The notes: a model not told the origin generated them from the letters alone. A DNA stretch of 64,000 bases from Polynucleobacter wuianus (GCF_001659725.1 NZ_CP015922.1:1488001-1552000), one strand, 5' to 3'. Counted from the stretch's first letter, positions 44,527 through 52,954 are shown. Made by a program: numbers and translations.

Positions 44527-45412
44527 GGGAAGCCTCCATTGTGGCTGGGATCTCTTTTCTCTTACGCAGCTCAGAAAAGATTCTGGTTTTAAAAGAGTCA
44601 TAACTCTCCGAGCCTTGAGCTCGCATTCCGAGTTCTCGTCCCTTAAGGTCAATTCCCTCATTCGATTTCCACCAGGTATCTTCGGAAGAATCTAGGGCTT
44701 TCCTACGTATCCCTTTGAGAATGGCCAGAACAAATCCGGTGTTGATCGGGGTAGAGCTTGATGCCCTCCTTCGCATTTCCTTTGCCTGGGCAATAGCCTC
44801 CTCAAGCTCTTCAACGGTTAGGGCTTGTTGAATCAACTGAGCAATACGCTCATCGTCTACTCCAACATTCAAACCCTCCTTTTCAAAAAGAGTTTGAATT
44901 TGTTTTTTCCTTTCACCATCGGCTTGTAAAACTTTTTCGATTTCACCCCCATTGTTTTGTTTGTCTGGTGTATGGAGATTGGTGACTGGTGTTTGGTGTC
45001 TGGTGTCTGGTGAGCATTGCGTTCGCAATGCGGTCGCAATGCGAACGCATGCATTGTGAGGTTCAGTTTCTTGGCGCAGATCATCTGCTTGAAATGCTTG
45101 CCAACGACCTTCAGCACTCCGTCTAGCCTTGTTTTGCTTATCTTTAAAGCGGGCTATTTCATGATCACAGCGCACTTGTCTCCAACCATCATCAGTGAGG
45201 GTAAAAAATTCATTTAGGACAGAGACAACTGAATTTTTTTCTTCTTTTGATCGTGCATTAATCAATCGTTGCACTAGCCTCACATCAATCGGCAATGGTT
45301 TTTCTGTGGCGTAATACTTTCTAATTAAACGGCTATAAGTAGCGTCTTCGATAAAGGTCAGATGTGCAGTAGCTTCTGCGTAATCTCCAATGTGATGCTC
45401 GTAGTAGTTCAT
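44516..45412 (-). CDS. DUF1376 replication protein with internal iterons
   Basis: A 298-residue protein. The N-terminal DUF1376 (YdaU) domain is clear: Y-Y-E-H-H-I-G-D-Y-A-E-A-T-A-H-L-T-F-I-E-D-A-T-Y-S-R-L-I-R, about residues 3-100. Residues about 120-160 form a linker encoded by an array of seven 7-bp iterons and a strong inverted-repeat cluster. The C-terminal part is helical. Phage replication initiators such as lambda O also carry their origin inside the gene. This makes it the likely replication initiator of the island; the direct function of DUF1376 is not established. Confidence 0.75.
   Translation of the reverse strand: MNYYEHHIGDYAEATAHLTFIEDATYSRLIRKYYATEKPLPIDVRLVQRLINARSKEEKNSVVSVLNEFFTLTDDGWRQVRCDHEIARFKDKQNKARRSAEGRWQAFQADDLRQETEPHNACVRIATALRTQCSPDTRHQTPVTNLHTPDKQNNGGEIEKVLQADGERKKQIQTLFEKEGLNVGVDDERIAQLIQQALTVEELEEAIAQAKEMRRRASSSTPINTGFVLAILKGIRRKALDSSEDTWWKSNEGIDLKGRELGMRAQGSESYDSFKTRIFSELRKRKEIPATMEASHAS
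44964..45012 (-). repeat. Seven tandem 7-bp iterons, candidate origin
   Basis: Read on the minus strand, seven directly adjoining 7-mers with consensus CACCAGA fill exactly 49 bp; three match the consensus exactly and the others differ at one to three positions. They lie inside the replication gene. A 7-bp period does not follow codons, so DNA binding rather than protein repeat is the likely constraint. Confidence 0.7.
45014..45056. repeat. Inverted-repeat cluster beside the iterons
   Basis: The palindrome GCATTGCGTTCGCAATGC occupies 45014-45031. Further CGCAATGC units and the near-mirror GAACGCATGC follow up to about 45056. They can form strong alternative hairpins and lie directly next to the 7-bp iteron array, as in many replication origins. 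Confidence 0.65.
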
Positions 45413-45840
45413 TTAATACTGCCTCCGCGTTGTTCTTTTCTTGCAAGAAATAATTAATGCAAGAGATGAATCTAACAATCGGAAAGCGTATCGTCAAACG
45501 CGTTTTTTCTGAATTTATTTTTAATTTATTTATTTAACAAATGTCTGTAATCCTATTTTGAAAAATTCGTGAGAATTTATTTCTTGATATGAAGTCTTCA
45601 TTGATCTACGCGTGTCCACCACTCTCTTAGCTCTATCAGAATTTACTGACCGGGCTGTAGCACTTTATTTAATTGGCTTTTGTTACTTCTATGAATAAAT
45701 ATTTTTTTGTAGTCAAAAATTAATTTGTGTTTATAGAGTGGGTATTGACTTTTGATTGACCACCTAAATTTCATTGGCTACATTGCAACTCAGTAGCACA
45801 CAGATTCACTTACAACAACACACAAAAGGAGAAGAATTTA
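45413..45840. other. AT-rich regulatory region between the divergent rep and alpA transcripts
   Basis: 428 bp without a convincing gene. The part at 45510-45560 is an A/T-rich tract made mostly of TTTATTTA-like words. A good sigma-70 promoter (45756-45784) points right to the leader ORF and AlpA-like gene. No clear promoter to the left was identified. This is where a lysogeny or induction switch would be expected, but no repressor gene is present. Confidence 0.5.
45756..45784 (+). promoter_or_regulatory. Sigma-70 promoter of the leader ORF and alpA
   Basis: TTGACC (45756-45761), a 17-bp spacer and TACATT (45779-45784). It lies 56 bp before the start of the 42-residue ORF, which has its own AAAGGAG ribosome binding site. 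Confidence 0.65.
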
Positions 45841-45969
45841 ATGGTGGCAATTCGGTTATATAGCTTGTATCGCTCTTATGGATACACAAAAATGAGTTCT
45901 GCGAAGATGGCTTTGCAGGTTTATCGAAAAAATATGAAGCGCGCCCGCCATGGGGGTAGCTGTGAGTAA
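45841..45969 (+). CDS. 42-residue leader ORF before alpA
   Basis: A small basic protein beginning M-V-A-I-R-L-Y-S-L-Y-R and containing M-K-R-A-R-H-G-G. It has an excellent ribosome binding site (AAAGGAG about 9 nt before the ATG) and follows a clear promoter. It ends within the start region of the AlpA-like gene: its stop overlaps a possible GTG start at 45962 in GTGAGTAA. It could be a true small protein or a leader for translational coupling. It is unlike any family I recognise. Confidence 0.55.
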   Translation: MVAIRLYSLYRSYGYTKMSSAKMALQVYRKNMKRARHGGSCE

Positions 45970-46171
45970 TACGAATCCACAAACGCCACCTATAACCCTA
46001 ATGAGAATTCCACAAATACTAAAGGTGATGCCAGTTTCGAAGTCTAAGTTCTGGCTGATGGTTCAGAAAGGTGAGTTTCCGAAACCAACCAAAATAGGAA
46101 GATCGTCTTTTTGGACGATTGAGCAGGTTCAAGCTTACTTGCGTGAAAGGACGGGTCAATCCACCAATTGA
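45950..46171 (+). CDS. AlpA-like DNA-binding regulator / excisionase
   Basis: About 73 residues. After a short flexible N-terminus it has the AlpA/MerR-like fold: L-M-R-I-P-Q-I-L-K-V-M-P-V-S-K-S-K-F-W-L-M-V-Q-K-G-E-F-P-K-P-T-K-I-G. The W-x-I-E-Q-V-Q-A-Y-L end is standard. AlpA activates P4-type integrases or acts as excisionase. The GTG at 45962 is an alternative start that would couple it to the leader ORF. The cognate integrase is 16 kb away at the left border. Confidence 0.85.
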   Translation: MGVAVSNTNPQTPPITLMRIPQILKVMPVSKSKFWLMVQKGEFPKPTKIGRSSFWTIEQVQAYLRERTGQSTN

Positions 46172-46229
46172 AACATGGCTATCTCCTGAGCTTATGCTAT
46201 CTATCCTACGGAAAACTCAGGAGATATCT

Positions 46230-46535
46230 ATGCAAACAGGTAACCTATCTAAACCATTTAGCGTTGACGTATTTAGCGATCGTAAACCCTTAAATGGAAG
46301 CCCATGGTTAAGGATTGGAGAGTTTGATGAGGTTGGTGAAGCTGTAGAGGCTTGCAAGAAAGTAGTCGATGAATTCCTAAGCAAACAAAGACCAAAATTA
46401 AAAAGCGCAGAAGATTTGCAGTTTGATTATCTAAATTATGGCCCAGTGCCCTGCATCATTGGCGCAGAAAACCCTAAGACATTTGAGTTTTATGAGTATC
46501 TCAATAGACGATGTATTGAGTTAGGCCAGCAATAG
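46230..46535 (+). CDS. Hypothetical 101-residue protein after alpA
   Basis: The ATG at 46230 is chosen because it follows an AGGAGAT ribosome binding site; the longer frame overlaps AlpA. The protein begins M-Q-T-G-N-L-S-K-P-F-S-V-D-V-F-S and contains a helix with E-A-V-E-A-C-K-K-V-V-D-E-F-L. No family was recognised. It lies in the alpA transcript, 58 bp after its stop, so it may belong to the same early or regulatory set. Confidence 0.6.
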   Translation: MQTGNLSKPFSVDVFSDRKPLNGSPWLRIGEFDEVGEAVEACKKVVDEFLSKQRPKLKSAEDLQFDYLNYGPVPCIIGAENPKTFEFYEYLNRRCIELGQQ

Positions 46536-46555
46536 CCCAACCTCGAGCTCCGTTA

Positions 46556-47002
46556 CTAGACCCTAGTCTTTAGATAGTTCACTACTGATTCCCAATCAGG
46601 AAAATCAGGAGTGGCAAAGTGAATATGCTCACCCTTAAACCGATCTACTCCATTCTTAAGGCGGTCATCGACTAAGAAATCTCCATCATTTAGATTCTTA
46701 TGGTGACTTAGGATTAAGCGTTTGTATGCTGGCTTACCTAGATAGTCTTTTACCCATAGCAACTTATCAGACCATGCACTCGGATTATCCCAAGGTGCGG
46801 TTGAAAGAATATAGGTATCGAACATGGTCGCCAACTCTTCATATGCAGCAATTGCTCCTGGAATTGGATCCATCAAATAGAAGATACCTGGAACTTCATC
46901 CAATCGATCTTCGTACTGGTCTTGTAAGTGTTCAGGGGTTCTTGCGATGCCTGATGGGAAATCCACCAATACGTTATCCATATCTATGTAGAGTGTTTTC
47001 AA
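46556..47002 (-). CDS. 5'(3')-deoxyribonucleotidase-like HAD protein
   Basis: A 148-residue protein beginning M-K-T-L-Y-I-D-M-D-N-V-L-V-D-F, with the HAD nucleophile motif D-M-D-N (second Asp acid). Motif II is S-T-A-P-W-D-N and motif III is L-V-D-D-R-L-K-N-G. This is the NT5C/YorS-like group that dephosphorylates deoxynucleotides. In a phage island it could act in nucleotide depletion or salvage. It is convergent with the hypothetical gene on its left. Confidence 0.8.
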   Translation of the reverse strand: MKTLYIDMDNVLVDFPSGIARTPEHLQDQYEDRLDEVPGIFYLMDPIPGAIAAYEELATMFDTYILSTAPWDNPSAWSDKLLWVKDYLGKPAYKRLILSHHKNLNDGDFLVDDRLKNGVDRFKGEHIHFATPDFPDWESVVNYLKTRV

Positions 47003-47078
47003 ATTAACACCTCAAGCAATTACGATGTCTCATTTCCATAGCGGCAGACAAGACAATGTTAAGTAAATAAACCGAACA

Positions 47079-48509
47079 TCAATTGAAGCTAAGCCCTAAA
47101 ACCTCTTTATTAAAAATATTTAGTGCTTCCTGCTCCAACTCAAATGCTTCAGCCCTTTTGTCATTTGCAGCCAATACCAATTCACCAATTTGGGCCATTA
47201 ATGGCTCATCGACAAGGGGAACCAGAACACCACCAATATGTGTAGCATCCACTTCATCAACAACGGCTCCATATGTAAATCTCTTAATAAGTTCCTTTGC
47301 GTAATCAGTGGAGAGCCAAGCATATAGATAACCCCCAATCACAGATGACGAAGGCTGCAGACGAATCACATGCTGACTGGAGGTCCACCCCTCCCAGTGC
47401 CTAGGGGCAATGGCAACTTTTCCAATTGTTCCAGAGCAAGTAATCATTACTTGATTTTGATGAATGGTGAGTTGATCTTTGATTCTTGGACCATGGCCCT
47501 GTAAAGATAGATTTTTTCCCGTTCTAGGATCCAATGTTCCAAGCTCTTTACCCCCCAAAAATGGAACGCCAAATCCATCCTCAACATAGATTCTCTTAAA
47601 TCTACCTGGCAATATTATTTCGTTAACAAGCTTTTTATCACCCAAACTCGAAATAGAGTGTGAAGACTTAACCAGCAGACTCTCAATTGCATTGGCAAGT
47701 GGATTGAAATATGAGCCGTCTAATCGCTCATCTAAGTTCCGAGGTGATACTGTCCAGTTTAATACCCCGGCTTCAGTTTTGTATAAAGATAATTTAATGT
47801 TGGATAACTCAGGAAGATTAATTGCCTTTATTAATTTACTTTGAGCCTCACTGATCAGGGAATTAGACTCATCACGGTATTCAAAGGATTGAAGAATCAT
47901 ATCGCTAATGCGATCAACAAGCTCCTCACTTGGTACTGGAACTTGGATTTCATACAAATGCTCTGGTTCAATATGCTGTATTACTGCACCATAGTTACTT
48001 GTGGTTAACAAGCAGTGCCCAATACTTGACCTAAGAAATGTATATATGTAACCAGCGCCCACTTCTTTTGAGGCATTCATTCTAATTAGATCATGACTAA
48101 ATACTGCGCCGTCAAGAGTATTGCCAACCATAGAAACCTCACCAACCGTACCAGAGCAAGTTAATAAAATTTGATTCTTCTTTACACGCAAAGGATCAAA
48201 TTCATTTGGCTTAAACCCCGAGAGGAATCTTGCAGGCGTGGGACTTAAATCATTCAGCTGAGATGGCTGATAAAAAGGTATGCCTGGCTTATCAACATAA
48301 GGCCTCTTAAAACGAGGGCGATGATAAGCTTCCGTCAAACCTCCAACTCCTGCGAGGGGCACCTTTCTCCAGGGGCAGCCAGAAATTACTTCGCGAGCCT
48401 GTCTTGCTTCAATATTGAAGACACTTGCATCCAAGCGCCCTCCGGCCATTTGGACCTCAGCAAGAGTTACGGAGGTGTATCGAAATAATCCAGATGTTGC
48501 ATTTACCAT
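47079..48509 (-). CDS. Restriction-modification specificity subunit (HsdS-like)
   Basis: A 476-residue protein with two target-recognition halves. Each has the strand with Q-I-L-L-T-C-S-G-T-V-G-E-V-S or Q-V-M-I-T-C-S-G-T-I-G-K-V-A and the matching Y-G-A-V-I-Q-H-I or Y-G-A-V-V-D-E-V. Two helical spacers lie between. It should read a split target on behalf of the fused nuclease-methylase whose gene overlaps it by 7 bp. No hsdR translocase gene is present in the window. Confidence 0.85.
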   Translation of the reverse strand: MVNATSGLFRYTSVTLAEVQMAGGRLDASVFNIEARQAREVISGCPWRKVPLAGVGGLTEAYHRPRFKRPYVDKPGIPFYQPSQLNDLSPTPARFLSGFKPNEFDPLRVKKNQILLTCSGTVGEVSMVGNTLDGAVFSHDLIRMNASKEVGAGYIYTFLRSSIGHCLLTTSNYGAVIQHIEPEHLYEIQVPVPSEELVDRISDMILQSFEYRDESNSLISEAQSKLIKAINLPELSNIKLSLYKTEAGVLNWTVSPRNLDERLDGSYFNPLANAIESLLVKSSHSISSLGDKKLVNEIILPGRFKRIYVEDGFGVPFLGGKELGTLDPRTGKNLSLQGHGPRIKDQLTIHQNQVMITCSGTIGKVAIAPRHWEGWTSSQHVIRLQPSSSVIGGYLYAWLSTDYAKELIKRFTYGAVVDEVDATHIGGVLVPLVDEPLMAQIGELVLAANDKRAEAFELEQEALNIFNKEVLGLSFN

Positions 48510-50527
48510 TGCAATCCTTCAGCAGACTTCCATTCAGCAAAAACGGCTGGTACGTATCGAGTCTGGTCATCAACAACCTTCTCTTTTCGTTTTTCTAACT
48601 TCAATACACCGTCATCTTGAGGAACATACTCCTCAATATCAACGAGAATCTCATTCCCATGATCATCTCTCTTATAGACAGTATTGCCGCGCTTATCATG
48701 GCCAACCTTATCAATAATAGCCATGAATACATTGGTTCCTTGAGTAAGCCCTATCTTGACCTCACTACTTTTCTCAGTAATGGTTTTTTTCTGCAGAATT
48801 AAAATGGAAGTTTGAACCCCTGTATGTGGTTGGAATGCATCTTGATGTAAATCAACGCTTGCAACTACTCGAGTTTCAGATAAGAGCCACTGGCGAATAA
48901 AGCCGAGGCCCGGCGACCCCAAGATACTATCAGGCAGAACAATAGCCATCCTCCCGCCAGGGGTTAGAAATTGAATGCATCGCTCAATAAAGAGTTGCTC
49001 AGGAGGCACCCCTCCTTGCAGGCGATCAGTTTTAACCCACTTTCCACCCTTACTTTTTGGCTTTTCCCAAATGTAACCCAAGTCATACTGCTCCAAGATA
49101 TGGCTATCCTTAATCAAGATTTTGCTGCCAAAAGGTGGGTTGGTAACTATTACATCGAACTGAGCGAGATCTTTCGCGCTTCTTACATCAGACTCTTTTA
49201 AATGTTTAGCAGAATCAACCTGACCTAAATTTAAACCATGAGCCAAGGCAGCCCTAAATTCAGCAGACCACATGTAAGGCGGAAGCAATGAATCAGCGGA
49301 CAGCATATTTCCACTTCCATCGTTATTCATCACCATATTCATTTTTGCCGCCTTGGCGAGCTCTGGGGTGATATCAATACCAAAAAAGGAGCTGCTAACT
49401 ATTTCCGAGACTCTGGAGTCATATTGACGCAGCTCCTCTTGATTCCAGTTTTCTCTTGAATTTCCGCAATGGGCAACAAATGCATTTTCCATCGTCCTCA
49501 AAACTCGCAATAACGCGGTAACAATGAAACCTCCAGTACCACACGCTGGATCAAGAGTTCTCTCATTTACCTGAGGATTTACCATATCCACAGCCATATG
49601 CATAATATTTCGCGGCGTGAAGAATTGGCCCCTATCCCCTTTTAAATTGCTACCAACAATTTCCTCATAAGCCTTTCCCTTGATATCAATATCCGTAGAG
49701 AGTAATGAATAGTTCTGAAGCTCTGCAACAACCCTAACTAAACTTCGTGGATTTAGCTCAATTGCCTCTGAAGCATTAAAAATTTGAGGAAATTTAGCCT
49801 TCACCTTACCAAAAATTGATTCAATTCTTTTCTTACATGCAATTTGCCCATCTGGATCATTTAATTCATTCGGTTTTACGTAAAACTCGAGATCATTCAG
49901 AATATTTTTTTCGTCAGATATTTTGCTAAATATTATTTTCAACAACTCAAAAAATGCTTTTTCTTTTTGAAAGCCATCAATTGCATGTATTTGGTTATGG
50001 CAGGTTTTAAAGGCATAAAGTAAAACATCGCCAACTGCTTTATCTAACTCGCTTCTCTTTCTGAAATTTGTTTTTAATCCAGTGGCAGAGGGGATATCTA
50101 CTTCCTCAATAAATCCCAGACTACCGTCTGGCTTAGTGACCTTTCGCCACACCTCTCTATGTCTTCCATTGGTCCATAACCCCCACTCACAATTTAAGCA
50201 GGCGGCCATGTAACTTTGAAGCTGGCCAACACCCTCTTTTTTATCTTTTGGGCTTATAGATTCTTTTTTGCATTCAACGGCAATCTCAACATTTTCTTGA
50301 ATTTGTGAAATGCCATCCTTAAAGATGCTAATGTCTATTCGTGGCTTTGCAGAGCCTAGCTTAATTCCATATTCAACTTTTATTCTTGACTTTGGATAGT
50401 GCAAGGAATTTACAAGTCTCTTGCTAATATTTTGACGAACACGTTCTTCAGGCGTGTCAGGACGAAATTTACCATCAATAAAATCTACGATTTTGTTGTC
50501 TGGAACAACGATATCGATTTCAGACAT
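48503..50527 (-). CDS. Fused nuclease-N6-adenine methyltransferase (BcgI-like Type IIB)
   Basis: A 674-residue protein. The N-terminal 150 residues resemble the HSDR_N nuclease core: an E-Y-G-I-K-L-G-S strand, P-R-I-D-I-S-I-F with Asp, and V-E-I-A-V-E-C-K-K-E with the E-x-K pair. Next comes a helical part and the methylase domain: R-G-Q-F-F-T-P-R, the SAM motif D-P-A-C-G-T-G-G-F, and the catalytic N-P-P-F-G. With the separate specificity subunit and no helicase subunit, this is the BcgI A plus B arrangement (cutting both sides of the site). Plain HsdM with a degenerate N-terminal domain is the alternative. Confidence 0.8.
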   Translation of the reverse strand: MSEIDIVVPDNKIVDFIDGKFRPDTPEERVRQNISKRLVNSLHYPKSRIKVEYGIKLGSAKPRIDISIFKDGISQIQENVEIAVECKKESISPKDKKEGVGQLQSYMAACLNCEWGLWTNGRHREVWRKVTKPDGSLGFIEEVDIPSATGLKTNFRKRSELDKAVGDVLLYAFKTCHNQIHAIDGFQKEKAFFELLKIIFSKISDEKNILNDLEFYVKPNELNDPDGQIACKKRIESIFGKVKAKFPQIFNASEAIELNPRSLVRVVAELQNYSLLSTDIDIKGKAYEEIVGSNLKGDRGQFFTPRNIMHMAVDMVNPQVNERTLDPACGTGGFIVTALLRVLRTMENAFVAHCGNSRENWNQEELRQYDSRVSEIVSSSFFGIDITPELAKAAKMNMVMNNDGSGNMLSADSLLPPYMWSAEFRAALAHGLNLGQVDSAKHLKESDVRSAKDLAQFDVIVTNPPFGSKILIKDSHILEQYDLGYIWEKPKSKGGKWVKTDRLQGGVPPEQLFIERCIQFLTPGGRMAIVLPDSILGSPGLGFIRQWLLSETRVVASVDLHQDAFQPHTGVQTSILILQKKTITEKSSEVKIGLTQGTNVFMAIIDKVGHDKRGNTVYKRDDHGNEILVDIEEYVPQDDGVLKLEKRKEKVVDDQTRYVPAVFAEWKSAEGLQW

Positions 50528-50660
50528 AATCTTTTATTCTTTCTAAACTGGAACAATTAAGCACGTGAAATGGAAAACTATACAGGAGGTAGGCCAATCA
50601 ACTCTTACAAACCTACCCAAGGCTGATTCAGTCTCCTAATCAAATTTTATAGCGACTTTA

Positions 50661-52838
50661 TTAAACTCCATCCTCATCGTCACTCTCAATATCATCACCA
50701 TCAACCATTAACTGGTCTAGGTATTGCGTGCGCACATCTCGTAGAGACTGTTTAGTGAGGGGGTTCAATAACCAAAAGCCCCATCCGTTAATTGCCCTCT
50801 TTCTGAGAAATTTACCTGCACCAGATGGTGTATCAGAAATGTTGTCACCAATGCCAATCGAGCCATCCTGAAGAATCACCGCAGTTTCGTCTATAGATTT
50901 TGAATCGCTGGGATAAAGAACTTGACCTGGATGCAAAAGATCAGCGGCAATCAAGTCCTGAATGGTCACTCTAATCGTACTTACTTCCTTTTTAGTTCTC
51001 GCGCTTGATTGGTGCCCAGGCGGGACTGGCCATATCGCCAGGATGTCATCAATCAAGCCTTCTGTTCGGGCATCAATCTTCCCCTCATCCCAAACTAAAC
51101 CAGCATCATCAGTAACAGATCTATTTAGAAATAAAACATCACGCTTTAGCAGACTGGGCCTTTTACCCTCTTCGCCACCCCATGAGCCATTAGATACAGA
51201 GCTATTTAACTTGCTACTAAGTAAAGTTAAGTTCCCCAGCTTATGAATACGATCATTGCGATTTTGCTCCGTATATCCATCCGTTAATGGCCAATGCCTC
51301 TCCCAGCTCTGAGGCATAAGATGTTCAATTGCATAAGTACCGCGTCGGACTCGCACACCTGACATGGAAACTTGATCTCCAATCCAGCCGCGACGGTAAT
51401 CTTCGATTGCCTCCAGCACCATCCTTAACCTACCGCGCCCAATCTTTCTGTAAATCATTAAATTAGAAAGCTCGCTCTTAACTTCCTTGTCATCCGGCCA
51501 ATAGGAGCTATCACTCGTTTGATTTGAGAGGAATGCTCTTAAGGCACTACTCAGTTGTCCTGTTGGAGTTTTCTGAATGACCTTGATCATCTCAGTCATA
51601 ATTTTGTTATAGGCTTTAGTTGTGCCCCTTACCAACATCCGCCTAATAAGCCATGACTCAATAATCTCTAAAGATGCATTGATGTCATTAAGGTCTATTT
51701 GATCTTGGTCTCTATCAAATATTGCCAAGAGCACTGGCTTTACAACCTCCATCTCCATTGCTTTAGTTCGATATAGGAATAGGCCAATACGGTCTATAGC
51801 GCCCTCAAGCACATCACCCCTATCAATAAAATCTTTGTACTTAATTGATGCCCCATGAATTCTTGCCAATAGTTCGGGCATTGTCATAGGCGCAATATCG
51901 TAATCTGCAAAAGATTTAAATCTTGAAAACACCTCCCTAGATACAATTTCCTCGGTGGTTTGGCAGATTAGCCAATGGTTCAAAAAGATGGATGATCTTG
52001 GTGCTTTGACGCGACCAACGCTAATCTCCTGCTCCCAAAATCCTGTTTCAAACTGTTTCCAGTGATTGGAGTAAGAGCTTTCAATATCCGCACCCTGCTC
52101 TAATAGCCTTTGAAAAACAAAATTCTTAATAAGGTCTGCGGCAGTTAACTGAGAGCCTCTGGCGTTAAGGGTCTCAAAGATCTCTTGGGCGTTTTCACTA
52201 GCATTTAAGTCGATCACCACGATCTGAAGTAATTCTCGCGTTGTACGCTCAATAGCCTTTACACGTGCCGGAATCTCATCAGCCCCACCCTCATTTAGCC
52301 ACCGCTTAAATTGCTCGGAAAAGAATTGATGAGCAAGCACTAGCTTTGAGCCTTTATTCTTGAGGCTCTGGTAAGTAGCTGGCATATCCATAGCCATTAC
52401 TTCATTAAAGGCTTGACGATCTTTATTAGTTGGCCAAACCTTAAATTGATCCTCATGATGATCGCAATATTCTTTGGGATTCCTAATAAGCAGCTCTAGT
52501 CTTTTTGATGCATCAGACTCACCGACTAAATTAATTTCAGCGTGTAAAGAGTCAAGCAAGATTTGCAATGTAGTTAGTCTTTGCTGGCCATCAATAACTG
52601 TTCTTTGCTGGAGATTCCCCGGTGGATTTTGAATCTGCTGAAAGACTACTGCGCCCAAAAAATGAGGCTGCTGTTGGTCTGAGCTAGCTAATAGTCGATT
52701 TGCTATCCTTTCTAAATCCTGCCACAAGGGCATCCATTGACTCTCCTGATTCCAGACATATGGTCGCTGAAAAAGTGGCACCAGCAACCTCTGGGGTTGC
52801 ATAAAAATCTGCTGCGGAGTTTTAACTAGTGTATCCAT
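50661..52838 (-). CDS. DUF262-DUF1524-RAMA protein (GmrSD-like restriction protein)
   Basis: A 725-residue protein. The N-terminal DUF262 part has F-Q-R-P-Y-V-W-N and the nucleotide-binding I-D-G-Q-Q-R-L-T-T-L (residues 82-91). The C-terminal DUF1524 HNH-like part has I-E-H-L-M-P-Q (about 503-509) and L-G-N-L-T-L-L. Beyond it lies a RAMA-like domain (about 620-700) with L-H-P-G-Q-V-L-Y, S-G-A-G-K-F-L-R-K and N-G-W-G-F-W. GmrSD proteins cut DNA with modified bases; RAMA domains are thought to read methylation. Adjacent to the nuclease-methylase pair on the same strand. Confidence 0.8.
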   Translation of the reverse strand: MDTLVKTPQQIFMQPQRLLVPLFQRPYVWNQESQWMPLWQDLERIANRLLASSDQQQPHFLGAVVFQQIQNPPGNLQQRTVIDGQQRLTTLQILLDSLHAEINLVGESDASKRLELLIRNPKEYCDHHEDQFKVWPTNKDRQAFNEVMAMDMPATYQSLKNKGSKLVLAHQFFSEQFKRWLNEGGADEIPARVKAIERTTRELLQIVVIDLNASENAQEIFETLNARGSQLTAADLIKNFVFQRLLEQGADIESSYSNHWKQFETGFWEQEISVGRVKAPRSSIFLNHWLICQTTEEIVSREVFSRFKSFADYDIAPMTMPELLARIHGASIKYKDFIDRGDVLEGAIDRIGLFLYRTKAMEMEVVKPVLLAIFDRDQDQIDLNDINASLEIIESWLIRRMLVRGTTKAYNKIMTEMIKVIQKTPTGQLSSALRAFLSNQTSDSSYWPDDKEVKSELSNLMIYRKIGRGRLRMVLEAIEDYRRGWIGDQVSMSGVRVRRGTYAIEHLMPQSWERHWPLTDGYTEQNRNDRIHKLGNLTLLSSKLNSSVSNGSWGGEEGKRPSLLKRDVLFLNRSVTDDAGLVWDEGKIDARTEGLIDDILAIWPVPPGHQSSARTKKEVSTIRVTIQDLIAADLLHPGQVLYPSDSKSIDETAVILQDGSIGIGDNISDTPSGAGKFLRKRAINGWGFWLLNPLTKQSLRDVRTQYLDQLMVDGDDIESDDEDGV

Positions 52839-52954
52839 ATTCTCAACCCGCTACTGGGGCTCTAAATTAACTAATTTATTGGTCTTATTAGCATATTAAG
52901 GCATTAAAAATTACCTTCGTTTATCAAAATGGATCCACGTCCTTTCCTAACTAT

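Noticed and set aside
44964..45056. CRISPR array
   Set aside because: The repeats are 7 bp with no spacers, lie inside a coding gene, and no Cas gene is nearby.
30609..46535. Intact prophage
   Set aside because: No tail, connector, baseplate or repressor gene could be identified.
47079..50527. Complete Type I restriction system
   Set aside because: There is no HsdR translocase gene in the window, and the methylase has its own nuclease-like N-terminus.
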